In this document: in pieces, positions 34,454-42,769 of the stretch
How the letters are laid out: every line of letters begins with the position of its first letter
How positions within the stretch are numbered: the stretch's first letter is position 1
Source of the DNA: CAWEDP01 sp963807925
GTDB lineage: Bacteria; Acidobacteriota; Vicinamibacteria; Vicinamibacterales; CAVVIG01
DNA: 64,000 bases
Assembly: GCA_963807925.1 (NCBI GenBank)
Contig: CAWEDP010000002.1
Coordinates: forward strand, 3,162,001-3,226,000
Reading direction: 5' to 3'
Made by a program: the position numbers and the translations under genes
Notes under the pieces: model-generated
The model's database searches: none
Told to the model about the DNA's origin: nothing
What the model saw: only the letters and a program-made list of their open reading frames with translations

Positions 34454-35113
34454 CTACGCCACCAGTGTGGCCACGCCGGCGATCACAAGCGCAGCGGCCC
34501 AGACGACGTCGAGATTGAGCCAGGCGCTGCGTAGAAGGGCGAGGCCGAGTTTCCGATAGACGACCCAGGCCACGGCCCCCGTGACCGCGAGATACGCAGC
34601 CGTGTGGACGCCGGTGGCAAGCAGTCCGGCGAGCGGGCGGACCCCAGTCGAAAAATGAGCGTGGCCCGACGCGTCGGCTGCCGCTTCGAGGCTGCGACGG
34701 CTGCCCAGCAGCACCGGCAACACCATCAGGCCCGCTCCGTGCGCCGAAGCCACCAGAAACGACCAGGCGACGAGGTCGCGAAAGCCCACCTGCATACGGA
34801 CCCACCGTGGGTGGCGGTGGCGTGCGAGGCGGTAGATGCCAAGACCGACCAGGATCGCGGCCACCGGATAACGCAGGGCGGCCGCCGACGGGAGCGCCGT
34901 CCCGAGCAGCGCCGCCGCCAGCACGACGACCCCGATGGCGAACATGTGGCCGATCGCAATCGGCACGAGCGATTTCGCCACCGCCCTGCCATCCTTCTCC
35001 TGCATGCCAAGGGCGACTGCGAACAGCCACCCCATGCCAGGATTGATTCCGTGGTAGGCGCCCAGGAGCAGCATCAGCCAGAATGTCGTCCAGCCGATGC
35101 CCCAGGAGCTCAT
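34454..35113 (-). CDS. multipass membrane protein, HupE/UreH-like
   Basis: 219 residues with six predicted helices. ATG 35113 overlaps the stop of the upstream selenium-binding protein gene by one base, so the two are co-translated. Early motif LGAYHGINPGMGWLFAVALG contains a helix histidine and resembles small metal-exporter or HupE-like proteins. VPIAIGHMFAIGVVV gives a second His and VASAHGAGLMVLPVLLG a third. These could bind a transition metal; copper would fit, since SBP56-type oxidases are reported as copper enzymes. Function is inferred from context only. Confidence 0.72.
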   Translation of the reverse strand: MSSWGIGWTTFWLMLLLGAYHGINPGMGWLFAVALGMQEKDGRAVAKSLVPIAIGHMFAIGVVVLAAALLGTALPSAAALRYPVAAILVGLGIYRLARHRHPRWVRMQVGFRDLVAWSFLVASAHGAGLMVLPVLLGSRRSLEAAADASGHAHFSTGVRPLAGLLATGVHTAAYLAVTGAVAWVVYRKLGLALLRSAWLNLDVVWAAALVIAGVATLVA

Positions 35114-36531
35114 CACCTGTCCGGATAGCAGTAGGAATCCGACGAGGCGTCGCCGCCTTCCAGATGCAACTGATGCGCGCGCAGCCCGTCGAATTCGAGC
35201 AGGATCCGTTCGTCGAGCTTCATCCCGCCGTTCGAGTCTGCATCGACTTTCACCATCCAGCTCTTGATGCCGTCGGGATAGAACTGCGCATCCCACGGGG
35301 AATAGAGGGAATTCGTGAAATAGACACGCTTGCCGTCGCGACTGATTTCGACCATCTGCGGGCCGCCGTTGAGCGGCTGCTCCGGCTTTTTCGGGTGCGC
35401 CGAACGGCGGACGATGCCGCCGAGGTGGACCGAGCCGGTCTTCCTCGGAGCGGCAGGATCGGAGACGTCGTATTGGATGAACTCACCGGTTCCCCAGCAC
35501 GACACATAGAGGAAGCGGTCGTCGAGCGACAGGTTGATGTCCGTCACCAGCGGCGGCACCGCCTTGAAGCCCTGCAGCAGCGGCGGAAGATCCGCCGCGT
35601 CGGCCGGCTCGGCCGGGATTTCAATCACCTTGCGAACAGCCCACTTGCCGTTCTGGCCCTTGCCGCCTTCTTCGCGGTGCCACATCCAGATCGACGCAGA
35701 GAGATCCTTGAGCGAAACGACCACACCCACGAACCCGTAGGTCTTGGTCGGATCGTGGGAGGGCCGCAGTTCGAGCACCATCTGCTGCTCGGCGCCGAGA
35801 TCGAGCTCCTGCAGGTGGCGCCCCTTGTCCAGATCCCAGATGTGCAGCTTGTGGCCGTACTTGCCGCCCAGCAGCAACTCCGGGTTGACTCCGTCTTTCA
35901 CCATGTTGGGCGTGCCCCATTCGGAGGTGATCATCGTGTCGTGCCCCAGGTGCCACCAGAAGTCGTACGCGAGCTGCTGCGGTCCGCGGTCCTGTTCCCA
36001 CTGGCCCTTCAGCTCGAACGTGTCGGCATCCATGAGAAAGATCCCGCCCGGGCCATCGCCGCTGGCCGAGCCGAGCGCGCTCCCGTAGACGCCGTCGGGG
36101 CCGCAATGCACCGTGTGAGGCGCGACGTAGCCGGTCTTCCGTATGAACTCCTCCGCCTCGATCACCTTCACGAGTCTCGGCTGCCGGGGGTCCGGTCTCG
36201 TATCGAGGATGTGAATCCGCGACGATGCGATGCCGGGAACGACCAGGTAGCGGCGCTCCATGTGCGGATGCGCAGCCTGCGGGCAGAGACACGCGCTGCA
36301 CGCGTTCCAGCCGAAGTGGTGGAGCTCGTTGTCGCCGTTGGGAAAATCGATCTGGCCGACCAGCTGGCCGTACGTCCTCGACGCGGGATCGAGGTCAACG
36401 ACCCCCATGGCGTCGCGTTTCCCGTTCTTCTCCACATTGAGCATCGTGACGTACGCGAGGCGTTCCGCGGGCGCCTGCATGGCCATTCCAGGGGAGGGGT
36501 AGAACGTGGGGTCCGGACGAAGAGTCGGCAT
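35113..36531 (-). CDS. selenium-binding protein SBP56/methanethiol oxidase family
   Basis: Beta-propeller protein of 472 residues. Members oxidise methanethiol to formaldehyde, hydrogen sulfide and hydrogen peroxide and are reported as copper-dependent. Hallmarks are DNELHHFGWNACSACLCP, YVAPHTVHCGPDGVYGSALG, WWHLGHDTMITSEWGTPNMV, LDDRFLYVSCWGTGEFIQYD and MVEISRDGKRVYFTNSLYS. The histidines and cysteines in these blocks match the proposed metal site. No signal peptide is evident. It lies between the PQQ dehydrogenase gene (81 bp upstream) and the membrane protein (1-base overlap), probably in one operon. Confidence 0.9.
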   Translation of the reverse strand: MPTLRPDPTFYPSPGMAMQAPAERLAYVTMLNVEKNGKRDAMGVVDLDPASRTYGQLVGQIDFPNGDNELHHFGWNACSACLCPQAAHPHMERRYLVVPGIASSRIHILDTRPDPRQPRLVKVIEAEEFIRKTGYVAPHTVHCGPDGVYGSALGSASGDGPGGIFLMDADTFELKGQWEQDRGPQQLAYDFWWHLGHDTMITSEWGTPNMVKDGVNPELLLGGKYGHKLHIWDLDKGRHLQELDLGAEQQMVLELRPSHDPTKTYGFVGVVVSLKDLSASIWMWHREEGGKGQNGKWAVRKVIEIPAEPADAADLPPLLQGFKAVPPLVTDINLSLDDRFLYVSCWGTGEFIQYDVSDPAAPRKTGSVHLGGIVRRSAHPKKPEQPLNGGPQMVEISRDGKRVYFTNSLYSPWDAQFYPDGIKSWMVKVDADSNGGMKLDERILLEFDGLRAHQLHLEGGDASSDSYCYPDR

Positions 36532-36612
36532 TGTTGTCTCCTAAGAGGAATACTTGTCCGCTCCCCGTGCCTGACGCGGCAGGCGCGTCGGGTTCACCTG
36601 ACGTCCTTATCG

Positions 36613-38289
36613 CTATTGATCGAGGGCGAACACGAACAACGAGAGGCCGGACACGACCGACACGTACTGCCGATTACCGACGCGGTAGGTGATCGGGCCG
36701 CTGTTGATGGCCGCTCCGAGATTGGTCTTCCACAGCAGAGAGCCGGTGCGCGCATCCAGCGCCTGGAAGTAGCCTTCGCGTCCGCCCGTGAACAGCAGGT
36801 CCGAACCGGTCGTCAGGATCCCGCTGTCGGTCACGTCGGTCATCTTGAAGTTCCACTTCTCCCGTCCCGTCGCCGGATCGAGCGCGATGACCGCGCCGTG
36901 ACCGGCGGCCTCGGTCCACGTATTGATGGGCGACCGGCCCAGACCGGGCGCGCCGGGCACCGCCGACAGGTTCCGCGGACCGCCGCCCCCGAAGTTGGTG
37001 CCTTCCTTGTACTGCGCCGGCGCCGGCGCATAGATGCTGGCGTAGTCTTCCCAGGCGGAGACGTAGAAGAGCCCTGTGCGCTGGCTGAACGAAGGCGAGT
37101 ACCAATTGGTGCCGCCCTGATTGCCCGGATAGGTCGGCTGTCCGTCCGGTTGCGGCGTCTGCTCGGGCCGGCCGCGCTCGTCGAACTCGCTCATCCAGTT
37201 GACCTTCACGAACGGGCGCCCGAGCAGGAAGCGTCCCGTCTCCCGGTCGAGCGCGTAGAAGTTGCCGTTGCGATTCGCCCAGGCAATCACGTTGACACGG
37301 CTGCCCGCCCAGTTATCGACGAGCACGGGGATTTGCACCGAGTCGTAGTCGTAGACATCGTGCGGCGTGAACTGGTAGTGCCACTTCAGCTTGCCGGTGT
37401 CGACGTCGAGCGCGACGACCGAGTCGGTATAGAGGTTGTCGCCGGGCCGCTGCGCTCCGTTGTAATCGGGCCCGACGTTTCCGACGCCCCAGTACGTCAG
37501 GTTCAGCTGCGGATCGTAGGATCCGGTCAGCCAGATGGACCCGCCGCCATGTTTCCAGGCTTCGGGATCGCAGAAGGCCGTGGCGTTGGCACACGGCTGC
37601 CACGTCTCGGAGCCGGGCTCGCCGGGCGCCGGGATGGTGTAGAAGCGCCACATCTCCCGTCCCGTCGCCACGTTGTACGCCGCAATGAATCCCCGGATTC
37701 CGTACTCGCCGCCGCCGACGCCGACGATCACCTTGTCCTTGACGACCAGCGGCGCGTGCGTGATCGAGTACCCGGATTTGGTGCTCGCGACCTCCGTCTT
37801 CCAGATGGCGCGTCCGGTCTTCGCGTCCACGGCGATCAACTGCGCGTCGAGCGTCCCCATGAACAGCGTATCGCCCAGAATCGCGACGCCACGGTTGTTG
37901 GCTCCACAACAGACGATGCGCTCCGCGGCGGGCGTGTGGCGATAGATCCAGAACGCACGGCCCGTCGCCGCGTCGAGCGCGACGATGTCGTTCAGACGCT
38001 GGGTGATGTACATGATGCCGTCAACGACCAGCGGCGTCGTCTGCCAGTTGCCGGCGACCGGCGCCTGGTAGACCCACTGGAGCTTCAGGTTCCTGACGTT
38101 GGCCGGGGTAATCTGATTCAGCGGGCTGTAGCGCGTGCTGGCGTAGTTGCCGGAGTAGGTGAGCCAGTTCTGCGGCTCGTTCGCCGCGTTGACCAGACGC
38201 TGCGGTGATACCTGCCCGTGCACGCGCAGGGACAGGAGAGCGATGAGCGACACCGAGCACCACACGAAGGGCCGTCGTCTCCCCGTCAT
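36613..38289 (-). CDS. PQQ-dependent (quinoprotein) dehydrogenase
   Basis: Periplasmic eight-bladed propeller dehydrogenase of 558 residues with signal peptide (VSLIALLSLRVHG). It has the vicinal cysteine pair in ERIVCCGANNRG (about 128-129) that packs on PQQ. WLTYSGNYASTRYSPLNQIT, WHYQFTPHDVYDYDSVQIP and blades such as GRAIWKTEVA and GREKWNFKMTD also match the methanol/ethanol-dehydrogenase group. The substrate alcohol or aldehyde is unknown. The diheme cytochrome c gene ends 2 bp upstream and is the likely electron acceptor. Confidence 0.88.
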   Translation of the reverse strand: MTGRRRPFVWCSVSLIALLSLRVHGQVSPQRLVNAANEPQNWLTYSGNYASTRYSPLNQITPANVRNLKLQWVYQAPVAGNWQTTPLVVDGIMYITQRLNDIVALDAATGRAFWIYRHTPAAERIVCCGANNRGVAILGDTLFMGTLDAQLIAVDAKTGRAIWKTEVASTKSGYSITHAPLVVKDKVIVGVGGGEYGIRGFIAAYNVATGREMWRFYTIPAPGEPGSETWQPCANATAFCDPEAWKHGGGSIWLTGSYDPQLNLTYWGVGNVGPDYNGAQRPGDNLYTDSVVALDVDTGKLKWHYQFTPHDVYDYDSVQIPVLVDNWAGSRVNVIAWANRNGNFYALDRETGRFLLGRPFVKVNWMSEFDERGRPEQTPQPDGQPTYPGNQGGTNWYSPSFSQRTGLFYVSAWEDYASIYAPAPAQYKEGTNFGGGGPRNLSAVPGAPGLGRSPINTWTEAAGHGAVIALDPATGREKWNFKMTDVTDSGILTTGSDLLFTGGREGYFQALDARTGSLLWKTNLGAAINSGPITYRVGNRQYVSVVSGLSLFVFALDQ

Positions 38290-38291
38290 GG

Positions 38292-39077
38292 CTACTGTCC
38301 TTTCAGCGAAAGCAGGTAGGCGAGGACATCGGCAATCTCATCGTCCGAGAGCGTGCCCTTGTAGGACGGCATCGGCGACGTCGTGGAGATCGAGTACTCG
38401 CGAAGGTCGGCCTTCGGCAGCGACTGGAGGCGCTCGCGGTCGTCGATGATTTGAACGGTGTAGGTATCCTCGTTGAGCCGCCGCCCGTTGAAGATCGTGC
38501 CGTCCTTCGTGACGATGCGGACCGGTCGGTTGATGGGCATCATCTGGCGGCTCGGGTCGACGAGCGAGCGCTGCAGGGATCCGGCGCTGCGCGACGCGCC
38601 GACGTCGCTCAGGTCCGGGGCGACGCGCGACCCGACGGCGCCGACGCGATGACACACGGTGCAGCCGCCCTTGCCGTCGAAGAGGGCGCGCCCGCGGGCG
38701 GCGTCTCCTGTCTTCACGACGGCCGCGTCGAACGCGTTCATGTTCCGAAGATAGGCGATGATGCCGGCCATCTCGGCGCTGTCCAGCGCGAACGGGGGCA
38801 TCCCGGCCGGCGAACCGGCTCTGATGAAGCGCTCGAGATCGCGATCGATGACTGCGTTTCGAAACGTGCCGCTTCGCAGGTTGGTCCCGCCCACCCCGTC
38901 GCCCTGCGGGCCGTGGCAGGTGACGCATTTCGCCGCGTACAGCGTGGCCCCGTAGGCGATATCCGCGTCCGGATACGGGCTCTCGTGCAGCGGGGCCTGC
39001 GCCTGCACCCGGGCAGCAGCCTGGCCGGTCGCCGACAGCACCGTCACCAACACGACGGTCGCGCAGGCTCTGCTCAT
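38292..39077 (-). CDS. diheme cytochrome c
   Basis: Secreted cytochrome of 261 residues. ATG 39077 after AAGGAAGG starts a signal peptide (ATVVLVTVLSATGQAAAR). Two heme motifs are present: YAAKCVTCHGPQGDG (about 50) with axial Met in SPAGMPPF, and GKGGCTVCHRVGAVG (about 139). The C-terminal part (TKDGTIFNGRRLNEDTYTVQ) resembles domains of putative heme-binding proteins. MPSYKGTLSDDEIADVLAYL gives the second Met. Directly upstream of the PQQ dehydrogenase gene, so it probably takes electrons from that enzyme. Confidence 0.88.
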   Translation of the reverse strand: MSRACATVVLVTVLSATGQAAARVQAQAPLHESPYPDADIAYGATLYAAKCVTCHGPQGDGVGGTNLRSGTFRNAVIDRDLERFIRAGSPAGMPPFALDSAEMAGIIAYLRNMNAFDAAVVKTGDAARGRALFDGKGGCTVCHRVGAVGSRVAPDLSDVGASRSAGSLQRSLVDPSRQMMPINRPVRIVTKDGTIFNGRRLNEDTYTVQIIDDRERLQSLPKADLREYSISTTSPMPSYKGTLSDDEIADVLAYLLSLKGQ

Positions 39078-39230
39078 GGGATCGCCTTCCTTGAGGGACG
39101 CTCGCGGGTTTCGCGCCGAGCCCACACTATCCGCCCGCGCTGGCTGACGTGTCAATCACGACGCCGTCTGAAAGAACGACGAACCTGCCGGCCGGCCCGT
39201 TCCGAAGGATCGGCAGGTGCGACGGGTGAC

Positions 39231-40916
39231 TCATCGCCCCGACTCCTCCCATCGATAGCCCGGCTCGGTTGTCAGGCGGGCGTCATCGACCGGCCGGCCC
39301 ACCGTGAAGTGGTACAGGCTCTGAAACTGGTGCCCGCGAAGCCCGAGCACCTCGTGCGTCGGGTCGTCATAGAAGCAGCCAATCCCGGTCGCTCGCGCAC
39401 CGGCGGCTTCGGCTTCCAGATACAGCGCCTGACCGACCACGCCCGTCTCCCAGAACAGGTGGCGATAGAACGACGGACCGAACGTCCGGAGGCTCGCGTC
39501 GAAGTCGCCGAGCATTCCGAGGCTGAAGAACCCGTCGGCCGCGATGTTCTGGTCGCAGCTGAGGCGAGCCGAGAGCGAGCGGACGTCGTCGCGTACCAGG
39601 CGCCAGAGCGGCAGTCCTTCGTCGGCCCGTTCCCAGAGGAACTCGGGACGACACCCGGCTCGCATCCGATCGAACACGTGCGGGTCCCGCAGCAGCACGT
39701 ACAACCCCGGCGCGACCCCCTCGACGCGATGGACGAAGATGGCGAGGTGCACGCGCGGCGACCACCACAGACTGGTCAACGGTGCGTTCGCGCCTGGCAT
39801 GACGCGCGTGAGCATGTCGACGAATGTCGCACGGTCAATCGTCGACCGCCCGTCGAAGGCGACGGCGCTCCGCCGCTGCAGCAGAAGGATCCGCGCGTCG
39901 ATCCGGGGCTGGCGGCGGGCCGGTTGATGATGGGCAGCCTGCGGCGTCGCCGGCACGGGCGACCGCCCCGGGTCCTCCGTCGCCCGCGCCACGTCGTCGA
40001 TAAACGACCACACGATATGCTCCTCGCTCAGCTGGCTCGCGTGGCCCGACCATCGGCCGCGTGAGATGGCGTCGACGAGCTCTCGCGCGCCCTCCCGGGG
40101 ACTCTCGAGCGCCCCTCCAGCGGTCATCGCGATGAGACAGCCGGGCTCTTCGCGTTCGGCTTCCGTGAAGTCGTCCTCGCGATCGATACCGGTCACCGAC
40201 GCGATCGCGCGGTGGGACCACGCCGGCAGGAGCCTGGCATGCCACCCGACGAGCGCGGACGCGACCGACACCGCCGCTATGGCGTGACCGAGGTCGTGCT
40301 GGCAGTAGCGGAACGCCCGCTCGCCGTATTTCCACGCTTCGCGCCAATGAATGGACGTCAGCGCGACGAGCAGGACATCCTGCCGGCCGCCGAACGCGCG
40401 GTGCCAGTCGCCTTCGTCGAAGACACAGCGCAATTCGAGGGCATGACGATCCGCCGCATAGTGGTACACCGCCGGCCGATCCGCGATCCCCGCCAGAGCT
40501 CCGCAGATGACATACGCCTCCGTGGGATGGAGGTTTCCGCTGGACGGATTCACCCGCAGCGACCACCGCGAACCGTCGAAGCGCTTCCACGCCGAGAGCC
40601 CCAGGGCATGCCTCAGGACGTCGCCGAGTGCTGCGGCGCTTACCGGCGCGGGCGGCAGCTCGAGCCCGCACGCCTGATCGAAGGTTGCACGGCGGGGGAC
40701 GTACCCGTGGTCTGTTACGCCGGGGGTCGGATACAGGGGGAAGACCGACGAGTCGGCAAACGCACGAAAGGGCCGCGGCTGCGAGGCCCAGTCGAGGAAT
40801 CCAAGCGACCTGGCGAACGCCTGGAAATGATGTTTCGTCCCATCGTGATAGCGGTGCACCATCGCGAGGGACGCCAGGTCCGACTCGTGCGCGACGATCG
40901 GCTCCGGTGACAACAC
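39231..40916 (-). CDS. SagB-type FMN oxidoreductase, tandem nitroreductase domains
   Basis: 561 residues containing two nitroreductase-fold halves. The first has NPSSGNLHPTEAYVICGAL, the SagB signature, and WKYGERAFRYCQHDLGHAIA. The second has WWSPRVHLAIFVHRVEGVAP, ADGFFSLGMLGDFDAS and WETGVVGQALYLEAEAAGAR. SagB enzymes oxidise azolines to azoles in peptide natural products, but stand-alone tandem forms are common and of unknown use. No precursor peptide, cyclodehydratase or transporter is nearby, so a RiPP role is not supported. Confidence 0.83.
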   Translation of the reverse strand: MLSPEPIVAHESDLASLAMVHRYHDGTKHHFQAFARSLGFLDWASQPRPFRAFADSSVFPLYPTPGVTDHGYVPRRATFDQACGLELPPAPVSAAALGDVLRHALGLSAWKRFDGSRWSLRVNPSSGNLHPTEAYVICGALAGIADRPAVYHYAADRHALELRCVFDEGDWHRAFGGRQDVLLVALTSIHWREAWKYGERAFRYCQHDLGHAIAAVSVASALVGWHARLLPAWSHRAIASVTGIDREDDFTEAEREEPGCLIAMTAGGALESPREGARELVDAISRGRWSGHASQLSEEHIVWSFIDDVARATEDPGRSPVPATPQAAHHQPARRQPRIDARILLLQRRSAVAFDGRSTIDRATFVDMLTRVMPGANAPLTSLWWSPRVHLAIFVHRVEGVAPGLYVLLRDPHVFDRMRAGCRPEFLWERADEGLPLWRLVRDDVRSLSARLSCDQNIAADGFFSLGMLGDFDASLRTFGPSFYRHLFWETGVVGQALYLEAEAAGARATGIGCFYDDPTHEVLGLRGHQFQSLYHFTVGRPVDDARLTTEPGYRWEESGR

Positions 40917-40957
40917 GTTTTCTCATCATACCGGGTGCCGAGAATGCGCCGATCGTT

Positions 40958-41692
40958 TCACTTCCGGCTCAGAGGTTGCCCCCACAACTCGAAACTGGAC
41001 GCGGCAATCCACCCGCCAACCGGAGGAGCGGGTTGCTTTTCCACCGGGAGCCCTTCAGTGTGGGCGCCGCTGCCGGGAATCACATCGAAGTAGCCGACTT
41101 CGTCAACCCTGCTCAGATCCGGATGTTCAACCCAGGCTCCCAATGTCACGCCTCTCACCGGATCGAGCTTGAGCCACCGACACTCGCTGAACGAGATCTG
41201 GTACTGATGGTAGTCCGCGACCGAACCTTCCGCCTGATCGCCAATCAGCAATGTGCCGTCCGCCAACTTGATGATGGGCCGCACGCGGTGAAAGCCGGAC
41301 ACGATGGTCGTGATCTTGATGTTCGCTCTTCCTGTCAGATCGAAGTAGTTGCTCCGGTCGCGCAGGGTGAAGCCACAAGGTTTCTCGCACAATCCGAAGA
41401 ACGTCCGGGGAAAATTTGCGCCCCGGCCGACGGCGACGACGATGTCGCCGCCGTCTCCATAGAGTTGGAGGTCGACGTTTGGCGTCGTGATCGAATTCTG
41501 GGTCAGAGGCAGCCGCGTCTCGTTTCGCATCGTCATGCTGAACAGCAGTCCCGGCAGTGGAGGAGGCCGGACGGCGGCCCGCGCCGCTGCGGGCGGCCCG
41601 GCGCCCGCTTGTCGGCCTGATGTCGAGGCGGCTCCCGACGACAAGGACATCACGGCGATCGCAGCAGCGATGGCTGCGGTCTCTCTGATCAT
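40958..41692 (-). CDS. secreted hypothetical protein
   Basis: 244 residues with signal peptide (AAIAAAIAVMSLSSGAAS) and a GGAG ribosome binding site. The mature domain has strand-rich blocks: DLQLYGDGGDIVVAVGRGAN, NYFDLTGRANIKITTIVSGF, RPIIKLADGTLLIGD and SECRWLKLDPVRGVTLGAWV. These resemble a concanavalin-like jelly-roll as found in secreted acidobacterial glycan proteins, but this is a guess. No recognised family. Confidence 0.65.
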   Translation of the reverse strand: MIRETAAIAAAIAVMSLSSGAASTSGRQAGAGPPAAARAAVRPPPLPGLLFSMTMRNETRLPLTQNSITTPNVDLQLYGDGGDIVVAVGRGANFPRTFFGLCEKPCGFTLRDRSNYFDLTGRANIKITTIVSGFHRVRPIIKLADGTLLIGDQAEGSVADYHQYQISFSECRWLKLDPVRGVTLGAWVEHPDLSRVDEVGYFDVIPGSGAHTEGLPVEKQPAPPVGGWIAASSFELWGQPLSRK

Positions 41693-41978
41693 CGCTCTCT
41701 CCTTCTGTCCGGCCAGGGGCGGTCGAGTATACCTGTCCGTGATGCCAGCGACGAGAGCCTCAGCCGGCTCCTCTCGACCTTGGCGCCGGTCGCGCCCGAT
41801 GCCGCAAAGCCGTGGCGGCCCGAGGTTAAGCCTTCACGCCATCCGTCCCGGCGAAATTCCGCCCACCTGTCCATGACGTTGCGCCGATGTCATCGTGTCT
41901 GGCAGACTAATCGATCGCTGAACCTCGAGCGATGTGCCCGAAGCCAGGGCGCGTCTCGCGATGATCCGGAGGTGTTCG

Positions 41979-42761
41979 ATGAGTGTGACCACGTCGAGTT
42001 TGCTCGGGCGGCCGCTCTGGTACGAGTTGATGACCACCGACATGGGGGCGGCCGAAGCGTTCTACCGCGCGGTGGTGGGCTGGAGCACGTCGCCGTTCGA
42101 CGGCTCGAGTCAGCCCTACACGATGTTCAATCGCAACCCGGACATGCCTGTCGCCGGCGTCATGGCCAAGCCAGGCGAAGTCAAGGCGCCGCCGTTCTGG
42201 GCGATGTATGTCGGCGTGCCGGCTCTCGAAGAGGCGGCGGCGCATATCAAGCAGCTCGGCGGCACCGCTCACACCGAAGTGATCGAGATCCCGACCGTCG
42301 GCCGCATGCAGATGATGATGGACCCGCAGGGCGCGGCGTTCTACATCTTCGAACCGGCGAGCGCCGAGCAGCGGCCGGAGGCCGCTCCGGAGATCGGAGA
42401 GGCGTCGTGGCACGAGCTGATGACGACCGACGCCCAAGCAGCGATGAGGTTCTACGCGCAGGTGTTCGGGTGGCAACCGAGTGAAGCGCTGGACATGGGA
42501 CCGATGGGGACGTACCGGATGTTCAACCGCCCATACGGGATGATCGGCGGCATGATGAACAAGCCGCCGGAGATGGCCAACGTCCCGCCGAACTGGCAGA
42601 TTTACTTCCGCGTTCCCGACGTGCACGCGGCCGCCGAACGCATCAAGGCGAACGGCGGCAGAATCCTGAACGGTCCGATGGAAGTTCCCGGCGGTGATTG
42701 GGTCGTCAACGCGATGGACCCGCAAGGCGCCGCATTCGGCCTGCACGCGAGGAAAGCGTAA
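41979..42761 (+). CDS. tandem VOC (glyoxalase/bleomycin-resistance fold) protein
   Basis: 260 residues from ATG 41979, which follows CCGGAGGTG. Two VOC modules: LWYELMTTDMGAAEAFYRAV (about 12-31) ending MMMDPQGAAFYIFEP, and SWHELMTTDAQAAMRFYAQV ending NAMDPQGAAFGLHARK. The repeats suggest a pseudo-dimer. Metal-binding His/Glu are partly replaced, so the activity (dioxygenase, glyoxalase or binding) is uncertain. Cytoplasmic; no signal peptide. Confidence 0.83.
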   Translation: MSVTTSSLLGRPLWYELMTTDMGAAEAFYRAVVGWSTSPFDGSSQPYTMFNRNPDMPVAGVMAKPGEVKAPPFWAMYVGVPALEEAAAHIKQLGGTAHTEVIEIPTVGRMQMMMDPQGAAFYIFEPASAEQRPEAAPEIGEASWHELMTTDAQAAMRFYAQVFGWQPSEALDMGPMGTYRMFNRPYGMIGGMMNKPPEMANVPPNWQIYFRVPDVHAAAERIKANGGRILNGPMEVPGGDWVVNAMDPQGAAFGLHARKA

Positions 42762-42769
42762 CCGGTGAT

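Noticed and set aside
39231..41692. RiPP biosynthetic cluster around the SagB-type gene
   Set aside because: No precursor peptide, YcaO, cyclodehydratase or transporter is found within several kb.
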